58,595 nucleotides of DNA, from NCBI RefSeq assembly GCF_003194385.1, contig NZ_LAPT01000095.1, positions 1 through 58,595 of the forward strand, in the 5' to 3' direction. The position numbers and the translations under genes are program-made. Positions 1 through 7,000 of this stretch are shown one piece after another. This DNA comes from Pokkaliibacter plantistimulans (GTDB lineage Bacteria; Pseudomonadota; Gammaproteobacteria; Pseudomonadales; Balneatricaceae). The notes below the pieces were generated by a model. The model ran no database searches and was not told where the DNA came from. It was given only the letters and a program-made list of their open reading frames with translations. Within the stretch, counting starts at the first letter, position 1. Each line of letters starts with the position of its first letter.

Positions 1-1
1 C

Positions 2-130
2 CAATACGAGCGTTTGACACAGAACGGCAAGAGCAAAATGCAGGCGCTAGGCGCGGCGATGCGCAAGCTGGTACAGATTTGTTTTGGTGTGGTGAAACAT
101 CAAAACGAATATTGCCCTCAAGTCGCGTGA
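2..130 (+). mobile_element. IS110-family transposase, 3' end only
   Basis: Frame 2 reads 42 codons to TGA at 128-130. The peptide includes NGKSKMQALGAAMRKLVQI, which resembles the C-terminal tail of IS110-family (DEDD) transposases, where a basic KMxALxAxMRKL segment is typical. The rest of the insertion sequence lies left of the window. An inverted repeat, TGCCCTCAA (113-121) with TTGAGGGCA (137-145), extended inward by GTCGC/GCGAT with one wobble pair, surrounds the stop codon and may be a terminator or part of the IS end. The IS boundary falls between 131 and about 155, because integrase-like coding sequence resumes there. The family call comes from recalled similarity only. Confidence 0.65.
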
Positions 131-136
131 TGCGAT

Positions 137-373
137 TTGAGGGCAGTTAGGAGAGATGGTATCTACGCTCAAACCCGCTACCGGGACCTGCTGGGCGCGG
201 AATGCCCGGTAAAAGCCGGAATAAAGCATGGCCGCTCCCATCATGAATACCTTGCCAAGGAACTTGGGGTATCCGTGACCCACGCCAGGATGCTGGACCA
301 GGAGATCCGGTCGGAGGTTGCGCGAGAGCTGGGCCATGGGCGTATCGACGTAACTAACTCCTATCTGGGGTAA
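137..373 (+). pseudogene. tyrosine integrase, C-terminal fragment cut by the IS
   Basis: The reading frame ends with ARELGHGRIDVTNSYLG, which is the C-terminal end of a tyrosine recombinase of the Integrase_1 type, including the LGH block and the final Tyr of the active site (Y in NSYLG). Recognisable integrase sequence starts near base 155 (IYAQTRYRDLLGAECPV), immediately after the IS110 remnant, so the 5' part of the gene must lie on the other side of the IS, outside the window. The nominal TTG start at 137 sits in IS sequence and is not a real start. It is probably inactive unless precise IS excision occurs. Confidence 0.65.
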
Positions 374-392
374 GTAATATGAGGAGGAACCA

Positions 393-689
393 ATGGAAAA
401 ATGGGTTAGAGAACGATCACATGTCTATGTCCGCCATGGCGGAAAGACCGCAAGGCGGGCGATGGTGAAACGTCTGATAGCGGCCCTGGAGGACATTGCG
501 GCCAATGAGAAAGGCGTCAAATCCCCGTCCCAGGTCGGAAGAGCTCATATCCACAGATACTACGCTAGGCACCAGAGGCTGAGTGCGCCGACATTGCGCG
601 ATCACTTCTATGCGTTCCGACTCCTGTGGGAATTGCTTGGTCGCGCGGGCGATCCTCCCCGGCCAAAAGATGGTGGAGCGCCGGGTTAA
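393..689 (+). CDS. small integrase-like (core-binding/SAM-like) protein
   Basis: This 98-aa protein begins at an ATG with a strong GAGGAGG site 7 nt upstream, 19 nt after the integrase fragment. It is basic and mostly helical, with a middle segment (about residues 45-85, SQVGRAHIHRYYARHQRLS and SAPTLRDHFYAFRLLWELLGR) that looks like the SAM-like core-binding domain preceding tyrosine recombinase catalytic domains. No catalytic domain is present. The position right after an integrase suggests an accessory DNA-binding protein or a relic, but no function is shown. The last residues (PPRPKDGGAPG) are low complexity. Confidence 0.5.
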   Translation: MEKWVRERSHVYVRHGGKTARRAMVKRLIAALEDIAANEKGVKSPSQVGRAHIHRYYARHQRLSAPTLRDHFYAFRLLWELLGRAGDPPRPKDGGAPG

Positions 690-937
690 TCGTCACTCGT
701 GCCGATGTGACACCTCTGGTCATAGTCATAGGAGTCCTGGAATCCTCCTTTCCTCTTTTTCTTTCGACGTTGATAACTGCTCTCCCTACTGCCAGCTACG
801 GCGCTCTTGCGAACCCGAGCCAGGCGAAAAATACCCAGGATCACCAACAACACAAGTGCCATACCTGGCTTATGGGCAGCGACAACCAGCCCCAGGATGA
901 GCAGAATCAGAAGCCCTATATTCGCCAGATGCCGCAT
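686..937 (-). CDS. small membrane protein, unknown function
   Basis: An 83-aa protein starting MRHLANIGLLILLILG. ATG at 937-935 is chosen because an AGGGAGA site lies 5 nt upstream; an upstream in-frame extension has no such site. Two hydrophobic segments (about residues 5-20 and 24-38) are followed by a basic stretch (SSYQRRKKKRKGG) and an acidic end, as expected for a small inner-membrane protein with a cytoplasmic tail. It overlaps the end of the opposing integrase-like gene by 4 nt. The nearby 988-1007 activator box is nearly palindromic and could in principle serve this gene too. I do not recognise a family. Confidence 0.45.
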   Translation of the reverse strand: MRHLANIGLLILLILGLVVAAHKPGMALVLLVILGIFRLARVRKSAVAGSRESSYQRRKKKRKGGFQDSYDYDQRCHIGTSDD

Positions 938-987
938 CAACTTCTCCCTTCTACAAAGTTCCTTCATCTCAATTATTGACCTATGCG

Positions 988-1039
988 CCCAAAAAGGGCA
1001 GTTCCAGCGAGTATCCCCCGACGCCTTGGCTGTTACAGT
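988..1039 (+). promoter_or_regulatory. activator box 1 and -10 (small-gene operon)
   Basis: The box CCCAAAAAGGGCAGTTCCAG (988-1007) is copy 1 of a five-member family in this element. The -10-like hexamer TACAGT starts at 1034, 34 nt after the last A of the GGGCA core (1000). The predicted transcript starts near 1046 and carries about 125 nt of leader before the gene at 1172. The box resembles, from memory, the operators of FlhDC-like AcaCD activators in IncC plasmids and SGI1. Confidence 0.6.
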
Positions 1040-1113
1040 GTTCACAACTTCAGCCTCTGGCTGAGTGAGCGCGATAGCTGGTCGCCAAAAACAAACAGCA
1101 AACTTAAATCCTT

Positions 1114-1165
1114 CCCTTAACCGGGGGTTCTCCGGTTAAGGGAGAACCCTCAAAGAAATTTGAGG
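1114..1165 (+). promoter_or_regulatory. leader with three overlapping hairpins
   Basis: Three perfect stems overlap in sequence. A: CCCTTAACCGG (1114-1124) with CCGGTTAAGGG (1132-1142), 11 bp. B: GGGTTCTCC (1125-1133) with GGAGAACCC (1141-1149), 9 bp; its left arm is the loop of A, so A and B exclude each other. C: CCTCAAA (1148-1154) with TTTGAGG (1159-1165), 7 bp around a GAAA loop; its right arm contains the GAGG ribosome-binding site for the ATG at 1172, and it shares two bases with B. The layout looks like a switchable translation control element. Confidence 0.6.
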
Positions 1166-1171
1166 TGTTGT

Positions 1172-1426
1172 ATGTCAAAAATCGAAGTTAACGGTCTGAT
1201 TCTGCCACTTAATGATGCGCATGTTCATCAACGGCGTGGGGTAACAGCCGCTAGAACTGAATCTGGCGAACCACTTCATATCACCGTATTGCGGTGTCTT
1301 GATGGTCGTCATACGAAAACTTACTGCGGATTGGCGAGAGCTGATAACTCAGAAGACTTCGTGAAAATCATGGAATGGGGTGACAAATTTGAACCAATCG
1401 CAGATTGGTTCAATATCGTCCAATAA
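1172..1426 (+). CDS. hypothetical protein, small-gene operon 1
   Basis: An 84-aa soluble protein beginning MSKIEVNGLILPLNDAHVHQ. The ATG at 1172 is preferred over an upstream TTG because GAGG (1162-1165) lies 6 nt before it. Hydrophilic, one predicted domain, two cysteines, no signal peptide or membrane segment. It is the first of three small genes (1172, 1505, 1924) that share a layout: a short GC-rich hairpin, then a hairpin near the ribosome-binding site, then the gene. They lie between activator box 1 and the terminator at 2205 and so form a likely operon. I recognise no family. Confidence 0.6.
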   Translation: MSKIEVNGLILPLNDAHVHQRRGVTAARTESGEPLHITVLRCLDGRHTKTYCGLARADNSEDFVKIMEWGDKFEPIADWFNIVQ

Positions 1427-1440
1427 TTCCTTTCCTATCC

Positions 1441-1499
1441 CGTAACCGGGGTTCACCGGTTACGCGGTGTAGCCCCTTCAATTCCAAATTAATTGGAGG
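1441..1499 (+). promoter_or_regulatory. second structured leader in the small-gene operon
   Basis: CGTAACCGG (1441-1449) pairs perfectly with CCGGTTACG (1456-1464) around GGTTCA. The loop plus flank, GGGGTT (1448-1453), can pair instead with AGCCCC (1471-1476, one wobble). TCCAA (1483-1487) pairs with TTGGA (1493-1497), partly covering the GGAGG site for the ATG at 1505. This repeats the three-stem plan seen at 1114-1165, and the TAACCGG...CCGGTTA stem is shared in sequence. Confidence 0.5.
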
Positions 1500-1504
1500 T
1501 GTTT

Positions 1505-1822
1505 ATGTACTTTTCCACTTTCGTTTTGATCATGATTGTTACCGTTGGCGTCATTGCTTTCGGAGCTTCCATCGTTGCCAAGCTATTAAACGCGGCGTCG
1601 ATGGCGGTATATCGGTCCTTGAGAAAAACGCGGCCCGTACGGGTCGTCAGTCCGCTGGCTACTGTCAGCAGTTCATTGAACGGAGAATGGTTGAGATCTA
1701 CCTCCGGTAGCAATCAATCCGGCATTTTCGATGCCATCGAATGCGCGCCGCTTGAAGGGGAACTGGTTTCTGAGCGAGCTGCAATTGCTTCCAATAAGAA
1801 GTTCTTGTCAACCAAGGTGTGA
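1505..1822 (+). CDS. small membrane-anchored protein, small-gene operon 2
   Basis: A 105-aa protein starting MYFSTFVLIMIVTVGVIAFG, an N-terminal transmembrane segment or uncleaved signal anchor (about residues 3-26), followed by a soluble Ser-rich region. ATG 1505 is preferred to TTG 1493 because GGAGG (1495-1499) is correctly spaced for it and overlaps the alternative coding start. It is the second gene of the 1172-2193 group. No family recognised. Confidence 0.5.
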   Translation: MYFSTFVLIMIVTVGVIAFGASIVAKLLNAASMAVYRSLRKTRPVRVVSPLATVSSSLNGEWLRSTSGSNQSGIFDAIECAPLEGELVSERAAIASNKKFLSTKV

Positions 1823-1866
1823 ATAACCTTTCAGAACGATAGCCCTTGTTATCTTAAATCACCCTG

Positions 1867-1889
1867 CCGGGTACTTTGCCCGGTTGGGC
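1867..1889 (+). repeat. third intergenic hairpin of the small-gene operon
   Basis: CCGGG (1867-1871) pairs with CCCGG (1879-1883), and GCCC (1878-1881) can pair instead with GGGC (1886-1889), so two alternative stems overlap. It lies in the gap before the third small gene, where hairpins also precede the first two. Weaker than the other two leaders. Confidence 0.4.
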
Positions 1890-1923
1890 TAAGTCCCGGC
1901 TTTTAAACTCTTGGAGAATGAAA

Positions 1924-2193
1924 ATGCTGGGACAAACTAAAATAGAAATCCATCAATTCGACGTATGTGGCCGCGTGTATTACCGTGGGGTTAACTACAC
2001 CGAAAAAGAAGGTGAATTAGCTGTTGAAACTGTAGAGGCTTCTTCTCATGATGAGGCTGAAAAGATGTTTAAAAGCTTACAGGATGAGCACGCTTGTGAG
2101 TGTAATCGGACTGTTGAGCGCGTCGATATCACTTTCACTATTGACTTGACGATAGCTGAAAGCGACAACGATGAACCGTACTTAGTGATTTAA
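1924..2193 (+). CDS. hypothetical protein, small-gene operon 3
   Basis: An 89-aa acidic soluble protein, MLGQTKIEIHQFDVCGRVYY at the start, ending in DNDEPYLVI. ATG 1924 has GGAG 7 nt upstream (1913-1916), whereas the in-frame ATG at 1918 is too close to it. The repeated beta-like stretches (IEIHQFDV, VDITFTIDL) suggest a small alpha/beta fold. It is the last gene before a strong terminator, so it ends the transcript begun near 1046. I do not recognise it. Confidence 0.6.
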   Translation: MLGQTKIEIHQFDVCGRVYYRGVNYTEKEGELAVETVEASSHDEAEKMFKSLQDEHACECNRTVERVDITFTIDLTIAESDNDEPYLVI

Positions 2194-2204
2194 TCGTTAA
2201 TAAC

Positions 2205-2235
2205 AACAAAGGGCCAGTTCGTCTGGCCCTTTGTT
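2205..2235. terminator. bidirectional terminator
   Basis: AACAAAGGGCCAG (2205-2217) pairs perfectly over 13 bp with CTGGCCCTTTGTT (2223-2235), loop TTCGT. A-rich on the left and T-rich on the right, it can end both the plus-strand small-gene operon and the minus-strand gene whose stop codon lies at 2234-2236. Confidence 0.85.
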
Positions 2236-2392
2236 ATTTCTGGGAAGAGGAAATGTCTGAATCAGCTTTATGATCCTGTTTGGCCGTTGTCTGCTTATCC
2301 ACGATGCGGAGCATCACTGATGCCTTGTGTTTGGCCTCGGCTACAACTTCGGGTTTCTCCTGCTCCAAGAGTTGCTCTAGTGTTCTTGCCAC
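2234..2392 (-). CDS. 52-aa protein resembling the N-terminus of HTH antitoxins
   Basis: Reading from a GTG at 2392 with GAGG 9 nt upstream gives a 52-aa protein, VARTLEQLLEQEKPEVVAEA at the start. The TLEQLLxxEKPEVVAxAxxxA pattern is what I remember from the N-terminal arm of some XRE/HigA-type antitoxins, but the helix-turn-helix that should follow is absent. The tail is polar (DSDISSSQK). It could be a trimmed antitoxin relic or a genuine small protein. The good start signal and a terminator at its stop favour a real gene. Confidence 0.4.
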   Translation of the reverse strand: MARTLEQLLEQEKPEVVAEAKHKASVMLRIVDKQTTAKQDHKADSDISSSQK

Positions 2393-2457
2393 TGGAATAC
2401 CTCGCTAGTTTGGTTAAAATCTGATTATAGAACGTTTGGATAGAGAGGATGAGTATC

Positions 2458-2568
2458 ATGGATGCATTCACAATTGCCATGCTGAGTTTGCTTGCATTTT
2501 TTACCGTGGTGACCTTTGGAAGTTTGTATCTCTATAACAAATCCCGGAAAAACGGTTCTGAGCGTTGA
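2458..2568 (+). CDS. 36-aa single-pass membrane peptide
   Basis: ATG 2458 has AGAGG 9 nt upstream (2444-2448). The product, starting MDAFTIAMLSLLAFFTVVTF, is one transmembrane helix followed by a short basic tail (NKSRKNGSER). An ATG at 2449 is in frame but directly abuts the ribosome-binding site. Such one-helix peptides are common in mobile elements; no function can be assigned. Confidence 0.45.
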   Translation: MDAFTIAMLSLLAFFTVVTFGSLYLYNKSRKNGSER

Positions 2569-2603
2569 AGCACTTGCGTGACATGTAGCGCACCCACATT
2601 GCA

Positions 2604-2999
2604 TCATCTATGAACTTTCACATGTGAAAATTTTCCGTCGGTCATGGCCTCGACCGCCTCTTCATCCAGATCGATACCTGCCATGGACTGCCCCCTGTAA
2701 GTGAATCTGGACCACCCGGCAAGCTGGAACACCCCATGAGGCACCTCGTCATCATCTCCCAACTAGGTACGTAGCCGGAGATCGACAATCCAATCACCAT
2801 CGCCCTCCAGTTCAACCCAGCAGTGCGGCGCCACCAGGTCGCCACGTTTCTCGTCTTTCACATAGCCCATGTAGCACCGATGTGGGATGTCGGCTATTCG
2901 AAGCACGTGGCTGATCACATACGTCATGCCATCACAGTAGAGGCCGGTCTCTTCCAAAGGAAGCAGACCGATCTCCAGGGCATCATGCCACATGCTCAT
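2604..2999 (-). pseudogene. transglutaminase-like protein gene with internal amber codon
   Basis: The ATG at 2999-2997 overlaps the stop of the upstream lipoprotein gene (ATGA), so the two are translationally coupled. The frame reads 78 residues, meets TAG at 2765-2763, then stays open for another 52 codons to TGA at 2606-2604. The first part carries a plausible Cys-His-Asp set of the transglutaminase/papain-like type: C22 in LYCDG, H59 in PHCWVEL and D73 in DWIVDLRLR. The continuation (LGDDDEVPHGVFQLAGWSRF) still looks like protein, so TAG probably replaced a Trp codon (TGG). It could be a recent nonsense mutation, a suppressed codon, or a gene tolerating a truncated product. Confidence 0.6.
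2613..2632. repeat. palindrome copy 1 (TTTCACATGTGAAA)
   Basis: Contains the perfect 14-bp palindrome TTTCACATGTGAAA (2616-2629) within an imperfect 20-bp one. It matches 18 of 20 bases of the perfect palindrome at 11943-11962. It lies inside the last codons of the transglutaminase-like gene. Its form suggests a binding site for a dimeric regulator or partition/recombination protein. Confidence 0.5.
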
Positions 3000-3871
3000 C
3001 CTGGATCCGGTGTGATGAATAGTTCCGCCTTCCCTGCTGTCAGGATCACCGGAGCAGTGTAGCCGCCGGTGTCCAGCTTTTGCGATGCAACGAAGATGAA
3101 TGCCCATGACGGAAGCTCCCGACTGATGCCTGCAAGCAACTGGGTCTTGTCTAGGTTGGAATCTTTGGGGATGTTCACCTTTATGCGGGAGTAATCGGCT
3201 TCATCATTTGCGTAGAAGCCATAGCCATTTTGCCCGGCCATCAGGAAATCAGGCACTTTTCGTGGCTCTTCCGTGGGTGCATACACGGTCGTGGCCACGT
3301 AACAGGATTGGTCATAGTCTCGATTGGCACTTTCCCAGTCAGGGCAACCATGTTCGGGATCGACAATTCGCACCGAGGAAAAAATGTACTCCGACATTAG
3401 AGGAAAGTCCTGATGTAGGTTCCTGTTATCGACAACATATTTGACATGCGCTTGCCGTAAGGTCTTCTCTATACCATCGAGCAGAGTACTCGACATCAGT
3501 TCCCAGGCTTCTCTGGCATTACCTGCTTTTGTTTCCGGAAGCCAGCCAAATACGCTATCTCGCTCCATAACGCCCTTTGGTGTAAAGGCACTGGTCAGCA
3601 AGCCCAAGCCCAGTGACTTGCCCCAGTCTAATCCAAGCCCATGTCCGGAATTGAACAGCAGTGCGTCACCCGAGATATCCCATCCCTTGCTGATAACACC
3701 GTCTCGCTGCTCCCTGGGGATGTCGTAATCCCTTGCGTCGTAGAGGCCTCCGGCCTGGGCCAAGTTGTAGGCGCGGCTATGGTCTCCCTTGTATTGGTAG
3801 CTGTTTGTCGTCGTTGCGCAGCCAGAAGCCAGTCCAACTGCAAAAAATATTAAGGTTAGTTTTTTCGTCAT
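2996..3871 (-). CDS. outer-membrane-type lipoprotein, unknown function
   Basis: A 291-aa protein starting MTKKLTLIFFAVGLASGCAT. The LASGC lipobox puts the lipidated Cys at residue 18; Ala at +2 favours outer-membrane sorting. ATG 3871 has AGGAG 8 nt upstream; a GTG one codon earlier is also possible. The mature part contains a Gly-rich, mildly hydrophobic stretch (LFNSGHGLGLDWGKSLGLG, about residues 73-91) and a C-terminal beta-rich region (SWAFIFVASQKLDTGGYTAP). It heads a two-gene minus-strand operon with the transglutaminase-like gene, which suggests a paired envelope function. No family recognised. Confidence 0.7.
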   Translation of the reverse strand: MTKKLTLIFFAVGLASGCATTTNSYQYKGDHSRAYNLAQAGGLYDARDYDIPREQRDGVISKGWDISGDALLFNSGHGLGLDWGKSLGLGLLTSAFTPKGVMERDSVFGWLPETKAGNAREAWELMSSTLLDGIEKTLRQAHVKYVVDNRNLHQDFPLMSEYIFSSVRIVDPEHGCPDWESANRDYDQSCYVATTVYAPTEEPRKVPDFLMAGQNGYGFYANDEADYSRIKVNIPKDSNLDKTQLLAGISRELPSWAFIFVASQKLDTGGYTAPVILTAGKAELFITPDPG

Positions 3872-4000
3872 CACGGAATCTCCTATAGCAATAAAATTAT
3901 GCTGCCATAGTTCTTATAAATGACAAGAATATGCAGACTTATTATTGAAAAATGGAGATATGTTCTGAACGGGCAATGATTGAGATGATTGTGTAAAACA

Positions 4001-4071
4001 CCGAAATTGGGCAGTTATAGAGTCGTGGTAAAAAGGATTGCTCGAATAGGCTATCTCCAAACTTCGGGAGA
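4001..4071 (+). promoter_or_regulatory. activator box 2, -10 and start hairpin for traG
   Basis: The box CCGAAATTGGGCAGTTATAG (4001-4020) is copy 2. TAGGCT at 4047-4052 lies 34 nt after the core A at 4013. TCTCC (4054-4058), just upstream of the predicted start near 4059, can pair with GGAGA (4067-4071), which covers the GGGAG ribosome-binding site of traG. An RNA starting at the activated promoter would lack the left arm. Confidence 0.6.
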
Positions 4072-4079
4072 ATGTGCCT

Positions 4080-7000
4080 ATGTTTACCATTCACTCTATC
4101 GGGGATTCAGCATTCTTGGAGCAAATCCTGATTGCGGTGTCCATGATCACTGGTACCGGGGACTTCGAGAAAATGGTCAGCATTGGCTTGCTGCTCGGTG
4201 TTCTCATCATCTGTATCCAGTCAGTTTTTCAGGGAGCAAAACAAATCAACTTCCAGCAGGTCTTGCTGGGCTGGGTCATCTATGCCTGCTCCTTTGGACC
4301 GACCACGACAGTAGCCATTGAAGACGCCTATACAGGCGAGGTGCGTGTTGTTGCCAACGTCCCTATGTTGGTTGGGTTTGCGGGCGGGATGATCTCCAAC
4401 GTGGGATACACCATTACCAACCTCTTCGAGACCGGATACGGGGTCATCGTACCGAACGTTACGGAAAGCCACTTCTCGGAGACTTTGAAGCTGCTGAATG
4501 ACGTTCGCAGAAGAGCTTATGATACCGGTGTCTTCACCGCCCTCAATGCGGCCAATGGCGGTGGATACGTCGATGTGCGCCTGTCCTGGAACAACTACAT
4601 CCGTGAATGCACACTGACCAAAGTTGACCTTAAACTGATGTCTCTGGATGAACTCATGAATCGTCCTACCGAGACAGCACTTCGGTTTAACTCCCAGCTC
4701 TATGGGACTCGCCTTTACCTTTCTGCGGGTAATCCTGATGGGGCTGATTACACCTGCACTAACGGGTGGGTCGCCATCAGTAACGCCACTGCAAACTTGA
4801 ATAGCCCTGTGGTGGTTGACGCCTTGAACAACTTGCTGGGAATCGATACCAGTGCCGGCGATGACGCCATCACCAAAATCGGCGATTCGCTGCAAGCTAT
4901 GGGAGCTTCGACAACATCATCCATCGATTATTTGAAGGCAGCCGTGCTGGAACCCCTTTATTACGAGGCAGCCGCTGGTCGCTATCAGGACTTACAGGAC
5001 TACGGCTCCGCGCTGATGATTAACCAGGCCATTCAGCAGCGGAATACCCAGTGGGCGGCGGAACAGTCCATGTTCATGACGGTGGTTCGTCCAATGTTGA
5101 CCTTCTTCGAAGGGTTTATCTACGCCATCACTCCGATCATTGCCTTTATCATCGTAATGGGGAGTTTTGGTCTCCAACTGGCGGGCAAGTATGTACAGAC
5201 CATCCTTTGGATTCAGCTTTGGATGCCAGTTCTGTCCATTATCAACTTGTTTGTTCACACGGCGGCATCCAAGGAGGTGTCCAGCCTGAGTGGCGCCGGA
5301 CTGGACTCGATGTATGCGTTGTCATCGACAGGTGATGTGCTGCAACACTGGATCGCAACGGGTGGGATGTTGGCCGCTGCTACGCCGATCATTTCCTTGT
5401 TCATCGTCACTGGTAGCACCTATGCGTTTACTAGCCTTGCCTCACGAATCAATGGCGGCGACCACGTAAACGAGAAAATGCAAACGCCTGATCTTCTGCA
5501 GCAAGATCCGATAATGAAAGGTCAGCCAGCGTTCTCGTATAACCAGTTCAGCGGTACCATGGCTTCAGGAGCTGAGTCGCTTGTCGATAAGGTGAACATC
5601 GGACAAACCCTGAGTTCAGTGGTTAGCAGCAGCCAGGCCGCATCCGCCCAAGCTACGCGGAATTTCTCCGAACAGCTCTCAAACTCGGTTTTCTCCGGGG
5701 CATCTGCCGAGCAGAGTTACGCTAGGTTGCAGGGGCTGGGCCAAACCCTTAGGGCATCCGATTCGAGTCAGGCTAAGGCAATTTACGGTCAGGCTCAGGA
5801 TTACGCACGGCAGTACGGATTGTCGGAAACACATACTGATGCCATAGCTGGTGCCATAGCTATGAAGGCTTCAGGATCTGCTGATGCAGGTAAGCTTGCT
5901 GCGGTGATGGGCGGGCCAATAGGTCGAATTGCTGCTGCGTCGGGAGCAGTTGGCAAAGACGCGCCATTGAAAGTACAGGGAGATATTTCGGGGTCTGCTG
6001 AGTCCAGGACGACGGATCAGCGTCAGCAACTGACCACGGATCTAGACAAGCTGACAAAGAATTTGGGCATTTCCAAGGATGATTCCGCAGCGTTGACCCA
6101 AGATCTGGCGCGACAAACCAACACCGAGTCAGGCCAGCGGTTCACTAATTCATTGGGTGAGGAACAACGCGAGCAACTTTCCCTATCCGCGACACAAGCC
6201 GTTAGCGCTCAAAATACGTATCAGCGCCTTTCCTCCGCTCAAAGCTCAATTGGCACGGCCAGTCAAATGGATATGCGGGCATTGGCCGCCTCTTCCGTTG
6301 GTAGTCCAGCCGCAAGCACCGTGTTACAGAATGGGATGCGTATGGCGTCGCCTGAGACTCGTCAGGCCGCTGCCGAAAAAGCACGGTTCTATCAGGCATT
6401 GGGAATGGATTCCGCGCAGGCGTTAGCCGGTGGGCAAATTTACGCGCTTTTGAACTCCGGCAAGGGAGCCGAGCAGACTGTTGCGGCTGAGGCTATCTCG
6501 GCGGCTACTGGTGGTGTCGTCACACAGGGTGTGGGGCGGTTTAACGAGAACCAGTTGCTTGTCCAGCAAGCTCCGGCAATCACCGGCCTTTCCAACACTC
6601 AGCGACTCCAAGACCCCAGTCGTATGAACGAGAGGCAGCGTACCCAAGCCTATGGCAGTGTGCCTGGCGGAGAGGCGGTTTTCCAGCAGCATGACAAGAA
6701 TATGAGCCGAGTACAGGACGTTCATGCCAATCAAAAGGAGTCGTTCCAGGATGAGCGATTGGGGTCACTAAGAACGCAGATAATGAACTCCAACGTAGAA
6801 TCATCCACCGCATCCAATATCTTTGCCTCGTCCGATGGGGCTGGTCGATTCTTCGACAAGATCGTTGGCGGCTCAGGGGTGGCCATGGATGGATTCTCAA
6901 ATGACTTTGCCAACTCGATGAACCAACTGGCACGGATGACGCCCGAGCAGCGCGATCAGTTTATTGCCGACGCACACAAGGGAGATCAGTACATCAAAGA

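Noticed and set aside
131..148. GGGCAGTT sequence as a sixth activator box
   Set aside because: The upstream half reads TTTGA instead of CCSRAAWW, and it is part of the IS-end inverted repeat.
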